Assembly: GCA_023213395.1 (NCBI GenBank)
Contig: CM041465.1
Span: 34,541,741-34,605,740 of the forward strand
Direction: 5' to 3'
From: Cycas panzhihuaensis
Taxonomy: Eukaryota; Cycadophyta
Length of the DNA stretch: 64,000 bases
Part shown: positions 10,861 to 21,730 of the stretch, piece by piece
Layout of the letters: the number at the start of each line of letters is the position of its first letter
Position numbering within the stretch: the first letter of the stretch is position 1
Position numbers and translations under genes: made by a program
Notes under the pieces: model-generated
Seen by the model: the letters and a program-made list of their open reading frames with translations, nothing else
The model's database searches: none
What the model was told of the DNA's origin: nothing

Positions 10861-12880
10861 GATGTCTTTTGAGAAGGGAAGAAATGAATAAGGAACTATA
10901 AAAATGATGGTAATAAATGACCAATCACTATTTACAAATGAGAGATGTAATGAAGTAGTGTAGCAGAAGGAAGAAGAAGTGAGAATGGTTACTAAAAGAT
11001 GAAGTGAGCAACTTAGAGAAAAGTCACCAACACTTGTGATCAATATTAACCTGACGCAACAGGAATATGAGAAGTACTATGATAGAAATTAACCACTAAC
11101 ACTTGTGGAAAATATTAACCTGACACAGTAAGAATATGAGAAGTACTATAATTATGATTACACTATGGATCACTTTTTACAAATAAGTAAGTGATTAATA
11201 TACAAGATTATAGGCCAATGTAGAAGCTGACATCATTAGGTTTAGACAACTTGAAACTCAAATGTAGGATATGTAATCAACCTAATAACCTCTAACCTAT
11301 GTCTAACATGTAGTTGAGTTTGTTAAAGGAATGCCTAGGCTTCTAGTATAAGTAAGTTGGCCTTCACCTATGATACCTGCAATTGTGCTTGGTGATGAAA
11401 TCCAAGTCACAACGGAGCCCAGGTACTCTTAATCCTCACCCAGTTCACCAACGAGTAGCTATATACCTCCTCTAAAGAGTGGTACGTGCATACCCATGGC
11501 TATGATGGATATTAGATTGGGTATATTTTAATCTTGTATTAAAGTTTTAGTTTTCTTGGTTGGTTATCAGGATGATCCCTGATTGAGGCACGATGGTATG
11601 ACTAACAAATCCTCACCAATATTCTGGTTTAGTCCAATCCCAACTTGAAACTCACACCTTCTTTATGGCACAACATCCTACCAACTAAGGTATTTCAACC
11701 TTGGCAAGTGTGTGAATAGGCAAAAGATGGTAAAAAATAGTGTACGTGATGCATTCCTTTTAGGAAGAGTGAAAACATTATCGAATTGTGTGAAACGTAC
11801 ATTTAATTGAAAATAGAATGCTTGTTTGGAGTGATTGCTTGAAGTGTCTTTAGAGTGTTTTTTTTGAGTGATTTTAGAGTGTTGAAATATAATGCTAATA
11901 AGTGAGTGAGGAAATCAGATATTGCTCTAATCCAGGTGTTTTTTTTCTCACTTTTACAATGGGCTTTTAAGCCTTATAAAAAGAAGGAAGAAATTTTCTT
12001 CACTTTTTTTTTTAGGTTAATACAAAAGAAAGTAATCTTCACTAAATTAGCAATAACTTTCTCCCACGATGACGAAATGGAGTGCCGATTTGTGTGCTAA
12101 AATCTAGAGTCAGAGCTTTATCTTTAGGAAGTGGAATCAAGTCCAAGTGAGTTTTGGAAAGTTTTTGGCAGCCCCACAAAGTTAGAAGATTATATTTTTC
12201 TAGAATTCTTACTAAAAAAAACTCCTATTCACTAAAACAATAATAAATTCCTTATACAACATCAAAATTGGGTGTTAATTTTTGTGCTAGGAAGTAGACT
12301 CAGAGCCTCATCTTTGATAATTAGAATCACATCAATTGGAGCTCTGTAGAAGATTTTGCAGACCTGTGAAGTTCAATAAGATACTTTTATTTCTATAGAA
12401 ATTTTAACTTGCTAATATCTCATTAATACATGATACCATATGAAATTTTCATCATTTTTTAATCACAGGATCCCAATATAGGCAAGGTCAGAGTATACAA
12501 TGATGGATATTTTAAATAGGTCAAAATTCTTTTAAAAAAATGGGTAAAAGCTCCCCTTACAATCATTCTTTTAAATGATGAAAAAATTTCAGCAACATTT
12601 CCCCTTATTAAATGGATAAAAAAGAGGAGAAAGAAAAAGAAAAATGAGATAGCATGAATGGGTACCAAAGGATTGGAATCCTTGGGCCTTACAACTCCTT
12701 GTATTGTGCTTCCAAACTAGTGAAAGATAAAGGGAAAGAAAATAATACAAAATATGCTATCATAATAACTTGAAAATATTTCTAAATCTACTTTCACAAT
12801 CTCCTTTACCATATGGATTATGGGGGAGAAGGAAGTGATGTCTCCATTACAAGTGTAAATGAGGAATATGAAGGAAGCAA
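10861..12880 (-). other. long untranslated leader of copia-A
   Basis: About 2 kb between PBS and gag with no convincing coding sequence. It aligns with the leaders of copia-D (41254-43260, opposite strand) and copia-E (56111-58098). It contains two tandem-repeat systems: about 63-bp units (two copies, 11029-11150) and about 185-bp units (two copies, 12040-12400). A 64-residue plus-strand ORF at 11906-12100 is chance. Confidence 0.8.
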
Positions 12881-12892
12881 GCTCTGATACCA
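12881..12892 (-). promoter_or_regulatory. primer-binding site of copia-A
   Basis: The minus strand reads TGGTATCAGAGC, a perfect 12-base initiator-Met tRNA complement, two bases inside the 5' LTR. Confidence 0.93.
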
Positions 12893-12894
12893 CA

Positions 12895-13192
12895 TAAAAA
12901 GAGTGGATCTATCCTTCATCACCATGTACTAAACACAAAGGCAGACATGGGAGCAAGAGAGACTTGAGAGAAAGAAAGTAGCTCTCACAAAATGGGGAGG
13001 TAAGAATGAGCCTCCTCTATTGAGCTTTTACTTTTATATTCAGAGAGGGAGCATTAGATTTAGGTGAAATGAAACTACACATAATGCATATAAAAGTATA
13101 TTTCACTTAAGTGATCTAATTTAAAGTTCACTTAAGACCCTTTTTAGAAATAATCAACTAATGTAATGACCTTGTGACATTAACCCTTTTCA
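12895..13192 (-). repeat. 5' LTR of copia-A
   Basis: 298 bp, collinear with 5575-5872. The terminal TG has decayed to TA at 12895-12896. The other terminus keeps CCCTTTTCA. Confidence 0.95.
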
Positions 13193-13262
13193 GATATGGA
13201 ATATATAAATAAAGTAGAGAAAGGTTTAACACCTATTATAATAAAAGCATATTGAAACCCAT
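13193..13262 (+). pseudogene. bridge fragment of Ty3-B RT between copia-A and the LINE
   Basis: This 70-bp island is the only target sequence left between the two insertions. Read on the plus strand it gives E-K-G-L-T-P-I-I-I-K-A-Y. It then continues after the LINE at 19545 with K-Y-K-N-K-I-K, the known start of a Ty3 RT. It shows that copia-A and the LINE hit the same Ty3-B element. Confidence 0.82.
13248..13262 (+). repeat. target-site duplication, left copy (LINE)
   Basis: catattgaaacccat matches catatcgaaacccat at 19530-19544 with one mismatch. Similar AT-rich bases follow both, so the true duplication may be longer. Confidence 0.85.
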
Positions 13263-13789
13263 AAACACATAAATTTATCTCTCCAAGGCGGTGATTACAA
13301 GGCAATTACGAGGTAACAATGAGGTGTTTCTAGGGTTTGAGTAGGCCTGAAGGTGTATGAAGTGACGGAGATAAGAGCTGTTAAGAGGCCAAGGGAGCTT
13401 AGTACATGGGTAGAAGATGTGAGGGGCCAACGAGGCCCGTGGCATGCAGATCCAGCTCGTGGGCTAGATAGGGGGTCAAATCTAGGATGGGATAGGAGAT
13501 CGATGATGAGACAGGGGCGTTCAGAGGGGCGGGCCTTCACCCGTAGGCTGTACAAGCTCTATGCCTTAGATGTGACTGTAGAGCAGAGAATTTGGAGGTG
13601 GTGTAGATAGGCCGATGTTGGTGCAAGGAGAATCCAGTGGTGGGGATATATTAGAAAACATGGGGAAAGGAGTAGGCATAAAGAGCAAACCTCTAGATAT
13701 AAATAGTTAGTGCTTCAAGCTGGATACCCTCTAGAGACCAGATTTCAGGTGGACTAGGAACTAGGTGAGTCGACAAAGAATTATTTTTA

Positions 13790-15120
13790 TGTTAGGGTTT
13801 ATTTTTATGTAAGTTAAATGGAGCAACAACATTTAGACTAGACTCAGTCCTTTCCCTCAGGAAGGACATACCTTGACACCCTGAGGAATGGAAGTTTAGA
13901 TGAATATGTGATAAACCCTGTTCTAAAAGACAACCATATAAAAATTTTAGTACCAAAGGAGCTAATTAAGAAAATAATACAATATTGGAAAAACAACTTG
14001 CTGGGGAGGTTTTCGGGGCCCAGACTAGGGTTGGATATTATAAAGGGATGGATTAGGAATAAGTAGAAAGCAAAAAACCCAGTGGAGGTGATGGCCATGC
14101 CTAAGGGGTGTGTCCTCTTTAGATTTGCTAATCAATAAGATCTGATCATTATTCTTTTAAAATCCCCATGGATGTTTCGAAGGAAGGCCATGACCCTAGA
14201 GAAATGGCATCTAGATTTTGATCTGGAGGTCCTTCTCGTTAAACAAGCCCCAATTTGGGTACAGATGTCAGGGCTACCATTATAGTTTTGGAACCTGGAA
14301 GTGGTAAAAGGAGTGGCTAGGGTGGTTAGATAGATCTCGACTCTAGCAATGGCCTCAATGACGAAAAAAAGATCTCGACTGATAAATACCAGATTTTGTG
14401 TCCTAGCAAGACTTGATAGTGACCTTCTAGAAGGGATCGACATAGAATCAATAGGATGGGAAATAAACCAAAAATTAGTACATGAGTTAGAGGGTTTTAG
14501 ATTCTTAAAGTATAGACGTATGGGGCATGTTCTGTCAAAATGCCTAGGAGAAACAAACTTGACTAGGAATGATAAGGAAGGGGGACATAAGGACACTAAA
14601 AACACAGAGATAGGAGAAGACATAATTGATGCCCTACCCAATGGTACAGAAATGTTATAGGGAGAGGTGGTGAAGGTGTGTCCTATTAGGGATCCCAGTA
14701 AAGAAGAGGGACTGGAGTGCCCGAAAGGCTAGGAAGTTGGTCAACAAGGGCTAGAATATCAGGATGGAGAAGTAAGGATTGAGGAGGTTCCCACCGAAGG
14801 AAAGTAATTGCGAGGAGGAGGATTACCTCTCATAGGAAGAGGAGGGGAGGGAGCGGTTCCCTGGCCAGGAGGAGGCACAGCTAGGGCCCCCAACCAAGGA
14901 GGGTGGGGAGGCACAAGAAATGATACCTAGGGTTAAGAGGACCCCAGACCCAAGGAAAGTAGGAGGAGGGATTTGCAAATGGATTACTAAAGGTAAAGCA
15001 ACCCAGATAGATCCAAAGAGATCCCCTAACTTTGGTAGTGAGAAAAGGGTTGGTAAACCATATAGGAAAGTGACTTGTGAAAAGGAAACTGCATCCCAAA
15101 TTGATATGGGATACTAGAGT
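13790..15120 (+). pseudogene. LINE ORF1 (DUF4283-type nucleic-acid-binding protein)
   Basis: ORF1 proteins of plant L1 elements bind the element RNA. The plus strand shows, across TAG stops and some frame changes, the DUF4283 landmarks: a K-G-C-V-L-F-R-F strand, a P-W-M-F-R-R-K region near 14165, W-V-Q-M-S-G-L-P near 14260, then R-F-C-V-L-A-R-L at 14390. Near 14520 M-G-H-V-L-S-K-C keeps the last two ligands of a CCHC knuckle. The first two Cys are not readable. A basic, Gly/Pro-rich tail runs to a stop at 15115. Uninterrupted pieces are 14349-14660 and 14920-15117. Family is confident; exact ends are not. Confidence 0.75.
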
Positions 15121-15127
15121 ACCTTAA

Positions 15128-15148
15128 GGGGAGGGGGGGGGTGTGGGG
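15128..15148 (+). other. G-quadruplex-capable tract between LINE ORF1 and ORF2
   Basis: GGGG, A, nine G, TGT, GGGG: four runs of at least four G with loops of 1-3 bases. It lies just after the ORF1 stop and 19 bp before the left end of the tandem duplication. It is absent from LINE copy 2. Confidence 0.7.
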
Positions 15149-15204
15149 CGGTTGCATGATTAAAGGCCTACTCCTCAAAAGTAGGAGGTGATGTGTGAGG
15201 GTGG

Positions 15205-18200
15205 GGCTAGGATGACCATGAGGGTCTTATCCTAGAACATTAGGGGCTTAAATGCCCCATCCAAGTAAAGAACGATCAAGGATCTGAGAACTATGATGGA
15301 AGTGGATATAATGTTGATACAGGAACAAAACTAGACCAGGCAAAGGAAAAGGGGATAAAAAACAAGATATGGAAGACGGTCGAAATGGAGGCCAAAGAGG
15401 GATCTTTGGGCTCGGGCGGGATGCTTGTTCTTTGGAACTTAAATCTATGGCAAGGGTTGGGGGTGGCCTATGAGGAGCACTTCATTACAGTCTATTTAGC
15501 TTGTAAAAGGATAAATATTCTATGGTAAGTGACCAATGTTTATGGCCCTATGACAGTGGAGGGTAGAAAATTTATGTGGGATAGAATTATAGAAATCCAC
15601 AAAGATTGGAAAGGCCTCTAGCTAGTAGCAGGGGACTTTAATTGGGTACCGGTCCTAGAGGATAAGAGAGGGGGTCATGAGGGTTGGTCTAGGAGTATGT
15701 CTGACCTTGGTGACTTCTTATAGAGAGGAGTGTTAATCGATACCCCCCTCAGGGGGGCCAAGTACATGTGGTCAAATAGGAGACTGGGGAATAATCATAT
15801 TCAGATTAAATTAGATAGGATTCTAGCCAATTATGAATGGATGCACCTCTATGGGGACATCAAACTTGAGGCTCTTTCAAAGATGGATTCTGACCATTCA
15901 CCTCTTATGCTAGAGTTTTTATATCTAGTCAAGCATCGTGCATTCCCCTTTCATTTTGAACTTATGTTGATGCATCACCCTGATCTTAGGGAGCAGATCA
16001 AGGAGTGGTGGAGTATCCCTGTGATGGGGCATGCCATGTTTAAATTCTCGAATAAGCTAAATTAGATTACAAGATAGATTAAGGTATGGAATAAAGAGGT
16101 TTTTGGCAACATCTTTGAAGCTAAAGGAAGATTGTTGGAGGAGCTGAATAGGGTGGAGCAGAGGATCCAAGAGGAGGGTAGGTTAAATTCCCTAGATTGG
16201 CGAGCGTATGACCACAAAAGAGCTAGAAGAGGTGTTGGCTAAGGAGGAACTCCATTGGAAGTAGAAATCTAGGGAGCTCTGGATTGCAAAAGGGGACAAG
16301 AACACCAAGTTCTTCCATATGTCAATGATGAGGCACAAATCTTATAATAGAATAAGTAAGCTCCATAGTGAGGAGGGTACTACAGAAGAACAAATTAGGA
16401 GAACAACGGTGGATTATTTTAAAGAGCTATTTCTAGAACCAGGATGCTAGGACCTAGATTTACATGTGGACCTTTTGAGATGTATCCCAAGGCTGATTAA
16501 TAATGTTCAAAATAGAAGGCTGATAGAGTCGTTCACCTTAGAGGAAATAGAGAAAGCTTTATTTAATATGGGGTGGAATAAAGCCCCTGGGCTAGACAGT
16601 TTTCCTCCTAGTTTTTTCCAAGAATATTGGGATATTATCAGGGAAGATCTAAAGATGGCACTAAATGAATTTTTTGAAAAGAAAATAATTATAAAGGAAT
16701 GGCAGGATACCTTTTTTGTTTTGATCCCTAAAAAGGTTGGAGTGGAAGTCATGGAGGACTTTATACCGATAAGTCTATGTAATTTAAAATACAAAATCCT
16801 AGCTAAATTATTGGTGAACGAACTTAAAGATTGCTTTCCAACCATTATCTCTCCAAATCATGATGGGTTCATTAAAGGTAGATAAATTATGGATGGTATA
16901 ATAATAGTCCATGAGATGATTTATTCAACCTACGATAGGAAAGAAGTAGGCATGATAGTAAAAACTGACATGTCCAAGGCTTATGATCGAGTTGCTTGGG
17001 ACTATCTTCTTAATTATCTCAAGAACTTTGGATTTTGGGAGGTCTGGAGGGAATGGGTGAGGTGTTGCATTTCTAGTCCTTCATTTTCTATGCTGATAAA
17101 TGGCTAGTCGTCCTTTTTTTTTTCTGGCTCTAGGGGACTAAGGCAGGGAGACCCCTTATCCCCCTATCTTTTTATTATATTGGCAGAAATATTAGGGAGG
17201 GCTACAGAGGAGTCCAAGAGGATTGGGTGGGTGATTGGTCTAAGGCCTTTCTCCAACTAAGATAATATTTTTCACCACTAGTTCGTTGACAATAACATCT
17301 TTCTAGGTAAGGCCTCCCTAGGGGAGGCCAGGGCTCTAAAAACTGGACTCCAAGCTTACGAGCAAGCCTCTAACCAAAAAATCAATCTGGAGAAGAGATC
17401 CATCTTCTTCATCAATACACCAGAAAGGCTTCAATGGAGGATCAACATGGTATTGGAGATTCCCACTAGGCCCCTCCTATCTACTTACCTAGGGGTTCTC
17501 CTTTTTATAGGTAATATGGGTAAGGACCTTTGGAACCCCATTATGGGGCAGATCTAGAGGAAGTTGGCAGGTTGGAAAGGGGTGCTACTCAGCTTGGCAG
17601 GTCAAATACAGATTGTAGTGGCTTCTTTATAGAGTATTCCAGTTTATTTGATGTCAATCTTCAAGATATCAATTAATATCACTTCAATCATAGAGGGCAT
17701 CCTGAAGAGATTCCTCTAGTCTCAAACTAAGGAGAAAGATAGAACACATTTGGTTTCTTGGGAGAAATAATTAAACCCAGGTGGGTGGGAGGGCTTAATG
17801 TTAGGAGAGTGGAGCTCTTTAATAGAGCTCTGTTGGTCAAACTAGGCTGGAGACTGGTAAAGTAGGAAGGCTCTCAATAGGGAAACATCATAGCTAGGAA
17901 ATATCTAGGGGACAAGTATTTCCTGATAGATGAGGTGAGAGGGGTTACTGGCTCCCCCATTTGGAGAGGGGGCTTGATATGGAAGCTAGGAAATGGGGAA
18001 GGTATTAGATTTTGGGAGGATAAATGGTGTGGCAATTATAAATTAAGAGATTTACCATCTATCAGCAACATGCAGAGGGCCTACAAGGATACTTATGGCC
18101 CACTAGTTAAGGATTGTTGGGAAGGATAAGGTAAGGACATGAAGTAGAGAATGTTTAATGAGTTGTAGAACATGGAGGAGGGGATTCAGAACATCAAAGG

Positions 18201-19420
18201 CATATTATACCACCAGTACATCCCTAAGAGGGCTTTTGCAGATACCTTGATTTGGTCATCATCCTCATCGGGGTCATACACCATTAAGGATGGTTATAAT
18301 ATGCTTATGACAGAGGAAGGTATGGTCAAGGAGGGCTTGCTAGCCGGGGCATGGAAACTTAAGCTAATCCCAAAGGTAGCAACTTTTTGGTGGTTATACC
18401 TGCAAAACAAGATTCTAACAATTGATAATCTTCACAAATGTGGGTTTGCCATGGCGAATAGATGTGAGCTATGTAGGGCAGATGCTGAGTCTCTGGACCA
18501 TATCAACATCCATTACCCCTTTTCCAGAGGCATCTGGGCTGACTTCTAGTCTAATCTAGGGATAGAATGGGTGGCTCCTAGGACCTTAAGGAATCAGTGG
18601 ATGATGTGGAAATCTCCCTTCAAGAGTAAGACACTGGGAAAGCTTTAGAATTTAATTTTGCCAGTTGGGACCTGGAATATATGGAAGGAGCATAATAGGA
18701 GAATCTTCGAAGGTAAGGAGATGGATGAGTAGAGATTCTTTGATAAGATTCAAGGGAATACCTTAGAGATAATAAAACCCATGGATGAGGGGAGCATCTG
18801 TAAGGGGGAAGAAAGCATCCTTGAGGGCTGGGGAATAAAATGTCCAATTGGTAGGGGAGTGAAAAGGAGGACATGTCAATGGACCTGCCCTAGCAAGACT
18901 TAGGTTAAAATCAATTTCGACAGGATGGCCAAAGGAAACCCCAGTGAGGCAGGAGGAGGAGGCTTATGCAGAAACCAAGATGGGATAGTGAGATGGGCAT
19001 TTGCGGAATACTATGGTCATTAGACGAGCCACAAAGCTGAATTCAGGGCTATGCAAAAGGTGATAGCAATGGTGGATGATGAGGAATATGAGAAAGTGAT
19101 AGTAGAAGGAGACACCTTAAATGTGATCAAGAGCCTAAAGGTGGATATGGAGGTGTACTGGGGTAACTTGGATATGGTAAGGGATGCTTAGGATCTCCTA
19201 AGCACCAAGCAGAGCATTCAGGTCTAACACACATATAGGGAAGGAAATGCTACGGTGGATTAGCTTGCAAATTGGGCAGTGTTAAATAAAAGAAACTAGG
19301 TGTGGAGAGAGAACTTCTCGTAGGAGCACTTAAGTATAGTTAGGATGGATTTGTTAGGACACAGTGAGGAGGCTTTTTAGGAGAGGGTGAAGGGAGTGAG
19401 TTTAGCTTAGTTAGGCCATG
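15205..19420 (+). pseudogene. LINE ORF2 copy 1: endonuclease, RT, zf-RVT, RNase H
   Basis: ORF2 nicks the target and reverse-transcribes the LINE RNA there. The APE-type endonuclease (15215-15930) keeps N-I-R-G-L-N, I-Q-E, V-A-G-D-F-N-W and M-D-S-D-H-S-P. The RT (16470-17520) has KAPGLDSFPPSFF, VLIPKK, DMSKAYDRVAWDYL and GLRQGDPLSP. The catalytic box reads F-V-D-N-N, so the second Asp is lost. zf-RVT (18170-18549) has SYTIKDGYNML, WKLKLIPKVATFWW and C-E-L-C. RNase H (18890-19300) has K-G-N-P, H-K-A-E-F-R-A, V-E-G-D-T and N-A-T-V-D. A one-base deletion after I-Q-E shifts the frame. Nearly all in-frame stops are TAG at expected Gln or Trp codons. Confidence 0.92.
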
Positions 19421-19513
19421 GGCATGTCATGGCCATTCCTACTTTCGCCAAAAGGCAGCTGATGTAAAAGGTTTGGGGACCTATTAAAACCCCTTCTAAT
19501 TTTTTACCAAATC

Positions 19514-19529
19514 AAAAAAAAAAAAAAAA
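19514..19529 (+). other. LINE poly(A) tail, copy 1
   Basis: 16 consecutive A directly before the right target-duplication copy. The duplicate at 29402-29420 has 19 A. Confidence 0.92.
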
Positions 19530-19544
19530 CATATCGAAACCCAT
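19530..19544 (+). repeat. target-site duplication, right copy (LINE)
   Basis: catatcgaaacccat, one mismatch from 13248-13262. It also restarts the Ty3-B RT reading. Confidence 0.85.
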
Positions 19545-21480
19545 GTAAATACAAAAATAAAATTAAGCATATAGTTTACAAATTATTAGAACTTAGGGTA
19601 GTTGTGCTAAGTAAAAGTCTATTTATTACACCTATAGTGTTGGTAAGAAAAAAAGAAAGTTCATTTTGAATGTGTGTTGATTATTGTTCACTTAATAAGG
19701 TTACTATTAAAATAAAATTTCTACATTGTGAATTAATAAATTATTTGATGACTTATATAGTGCTCAATATTTTACAAACCCAAATCTTAGACTAGGTTCT
19801 TATTAGATTAAGATCAAGGATGAAGATACACATAAAACAACATTCTGTACATATGAAGTATATTGCAAATACAAGGTAATAACATTTGGATTCATGTTAG
19901 TATTCTTCTATGACATATGTATAGTAAAATTTAGGAAGATAATCTCAACTATGTAGACAAGGTTCTCAATACATTGCAAGAACAATTATTTTTCACAAAG
20001 AAATCTAAATGTAGCTTTAGTAAACAACAAATAGATTATTTGGGCCATATCATTTTTAAGGATGGAGTTAAGGTTGATCTAAATAAAGCCAAAGCTATAA
20101 TAAAATAACCTATCCTATATACTCTTAAAATGTTGAAAGGATTCTTAGGACTTATTAGACACTATCATTGATTTATGAAGACTTATGTAGATATTACATT
20201 CACCTTGATTAATCTTCTCAAAAAAGAAATTTTCATATGGAATGATGTAGCACAATCTTATTTTGAAAATCTTAAATTAATTATGATGTCCTTATCCTTC
20301 TTAATGATACTAGATTTCACAAAAAAACTTTACTATAGAATATGAGACATTAAGAATAGGAATTGGTGTAGTCTTAATGCAAGATGGGAAACCTATTACC
20401 TATGAAAGTCTATAATTAAATGATTAAGATAAACTTAAAAATACATATGATAAATGGCACCAATACTTACTGGGCAATAAATTCCTTATTAAAACAAATC
20501 ATAATAGTCTTTAATATTTCTTAAAATAATAAGATTTATTACCTAAACAACAAAAATGGGTTGGTAAGCTATAAATATATGATTTTTAAATTTGATATAA
20601 AATAGGAAAGATAAATGTCATTGCAAACACATTATCACATCGAGATGAGGGAATCCAACTTTAGACTATTACTATTATTAATCTTGGCTAGCTAAATGAC
20701 ATATGAATCAAATATAATAAGGACTCTAAATTAAGCCAACTAATCATTAATGTCCAAAAGGAACTGCAAGGAAATTTTGAATAAAGAAATGATATTTTTA
20801 TAATATAAAGATTATGTCCACCTAAAGGTAAAATCAAAATTTAAATAATAAATTTTAAAAGAAGGACATACAATAGTAATTGGCTTTATAAAACTTACCA
20901 TCAAATAAGACAATAAATTTTTGGAAGGGAATAAAGAATGATATCCAAAAATATGTTAATGAATATGAAATATATCAAACTTCTAAATATGAAAATATTC
21001 TTTTACCAAGGTTTCTATATCCATTTCCAATTTCACATATAAAGTGGAAAAGTATAAGTATGAATTTTATCATAGGATTACCAATGATATATGACAAAGA
21101 TTATGTATATTTTATGGTTGATTGACTAACTACATATTCCCACTTCATAGTCATACAAAGTGAGAGAATTTAATTATGCCTTCAATTTACCACATACAAC
21201 TTGCATCCATGATGTTTTCCATGTCTCTTACATAAAATATAAGTTGGGAATAAGAATACCAATTAAAGTTAAATTTCTAATGTTGATAAAGAAGACACAC
21301 TACTCTTAATTCTTAAATCTATCCTAGAAGTACATGAATACTACTTACAATCTAGAACTAGTCAGGAGTATCTTGTTAAATAGAAATAACTTAACACTTC
21401 ATGAGAATCTCCTTCTATTTTTTAAAGTATCCCTATTTATGAAATTAAATTTCTAATGATTTAAGGGCAAAAGGTTTTTT
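19545..21480 (+). pseudogene. Ty3-B RT, RNase H, integrase and chromodomain, copy 1
   Basis: Plus-strand landmarks in order: V-L-V-R-K-K and M-C-V-D-Y (RT start, about 19640-19690); K-I-K-D-E-D-T-H-K-T-T-F-C-T (19810-19850); C-S-F-S-K-Q-Q-I-D-Y-L-G-H-I (20010-20060); remains of RNase H to about 20640; integrase zinc and core pieces F-W-K-G-I-K-N-D and M-N-F-I-I-G-L-P (20920-21090); then a jump, apparently an internal deletion of the late integrase, to H-D-V-F-H-V-S-Y-I-K-Y (21205-21240). A chromodomain follows with L-E-V-H-E-Y and S-R-T-S-Q-E-Y-L-V-K (21325-21385). A chromodomain marks the chromovirus branch of Ty3, whose insertions tend to target heterochromatin. Many stops. Confidence 0.87.
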
Positions 21481-21730
21481 AGAAAGGAGAGTTTATAGTG
21501 AGCCTAATTTATAAGTAATTATGAATTAATAGTCAACTATGTAAGGAAGTAACTATTTAATAAGTCATAACCCTTCATATTTAATAATATATATATGCTT
21601 GGAAATTATATAATATAATCATTAGTCAATTATTAATTCAATATAACTTTAGATATTAGGACTTTGACCTATAAAAATCTTCTTAGTATGAGTGTGACTA
21701 CATGGATCACCTCAATCTTATCTTTAGTAA
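21481..21730 (+). repeat. Ty3-B polypurine tract and truncated 3' LTR, copy 1
   Basis: AGAAAGGAGAGTTTA (21481-21495) directly follows the chromodomain reading. The LTR probably starts at TGAGCCTAATT (21499). It contains TATA-like AT runs (21585-21600) and ends somewhere before the copia reading begins near 21731. The right edge is not defined. Confidence 0.55.

Larger units (their letters stand above)
5575..13192 (-). mobile_element. complete copia element copia-A (7.6 kb), 298-bp LTRs
   Basis: Both ends are defined: matching 298-bp LTRs at 5575-5872 and 12895-13192, a PPT next to the left one and a PBS next to the right one. Flanking pentamers gattt and gatat are a slightly decayed target duplication. 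Order on the minus strand is LTR, PBS, about 2 kb of leader, gag, protease, integrase, RT, RNase H, PPT, LTR, which is the Ty1/copia order. By eye the LTRs differ at about 22 of 298 positions, mostly transitions. It sits inside Ty3-B. Copia-D and copia-E are relatives. Confidence 0.95.
13263..19529 (+). mobile_element. near full-length L1-type LINE, copy 1
   Basis: About 6.3 kb with a 5' UTR (13263-13790), ORF1 with a DUF4283-like region, ORF2 (endonuclease, RT, zf-RVT, RNase H) and a 16-base poly(A) tail, flanked by a 15-bp target duplication. The interior is visibly more G-rich than its AT-rich surroundings. Both ORFs are interrupted, mostly by TAG. Everything from 15167 onward is repeated at 25053-29420, but that second copy comes from DNA duplication, not a second insertion. 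Confidence 0.93.
4930..21680 (+). mobile_element. chromodomain Ty3 retrotransposon Ty3-B, split by two nested insertions
   Basis: Plus-strand pieces in order: protease (4950-5460), a short bridge (13193-13262), then RT, RNase H, integrase, chromodomain, a polypurine stretch and an LTR (19545-21680). The RT N-terminus is divided between the bridge and 19545 onward. Joining the pieces across copia-A and the LINE gives the usual Ty3 order (N-P-x-K-Y-K, then T-P-I-V-L-V-R-K-K, then M-C-V-D-Y). The right half is repeated at 29421-31572 by the tandem duplication. gag and the 5' LTR are not recognised. Heavily degenerate throughout. Confidence 0.85.

Noticed and set aside
13295-13610. Overlapping 85-86-residue ORFs on both strands at the LINE start
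   Set aside because: They lie in the LINE 5' UTR upstream of the DUF4283-like ORF1. G-rich, stop-poor sequence gives chance frames on both strands. No domain is seen.
16507-16845. 112-residue minus-strand ORFs in the LINE (also 26395-26733, 18620-18874, 28508-28762)
   Set aside because: All are antisense shadows of LINE ORF2 domains.
15205-19420. Amber readthrough or a reassigned TAG codon in the LINE
   Set aside because: Frameshifts and a lost catalytic Asp show that the element is dead. TAG excess is explained by C to T decay at CAG and CTGG. Plants are not known to reassign TAG in the nucleus.
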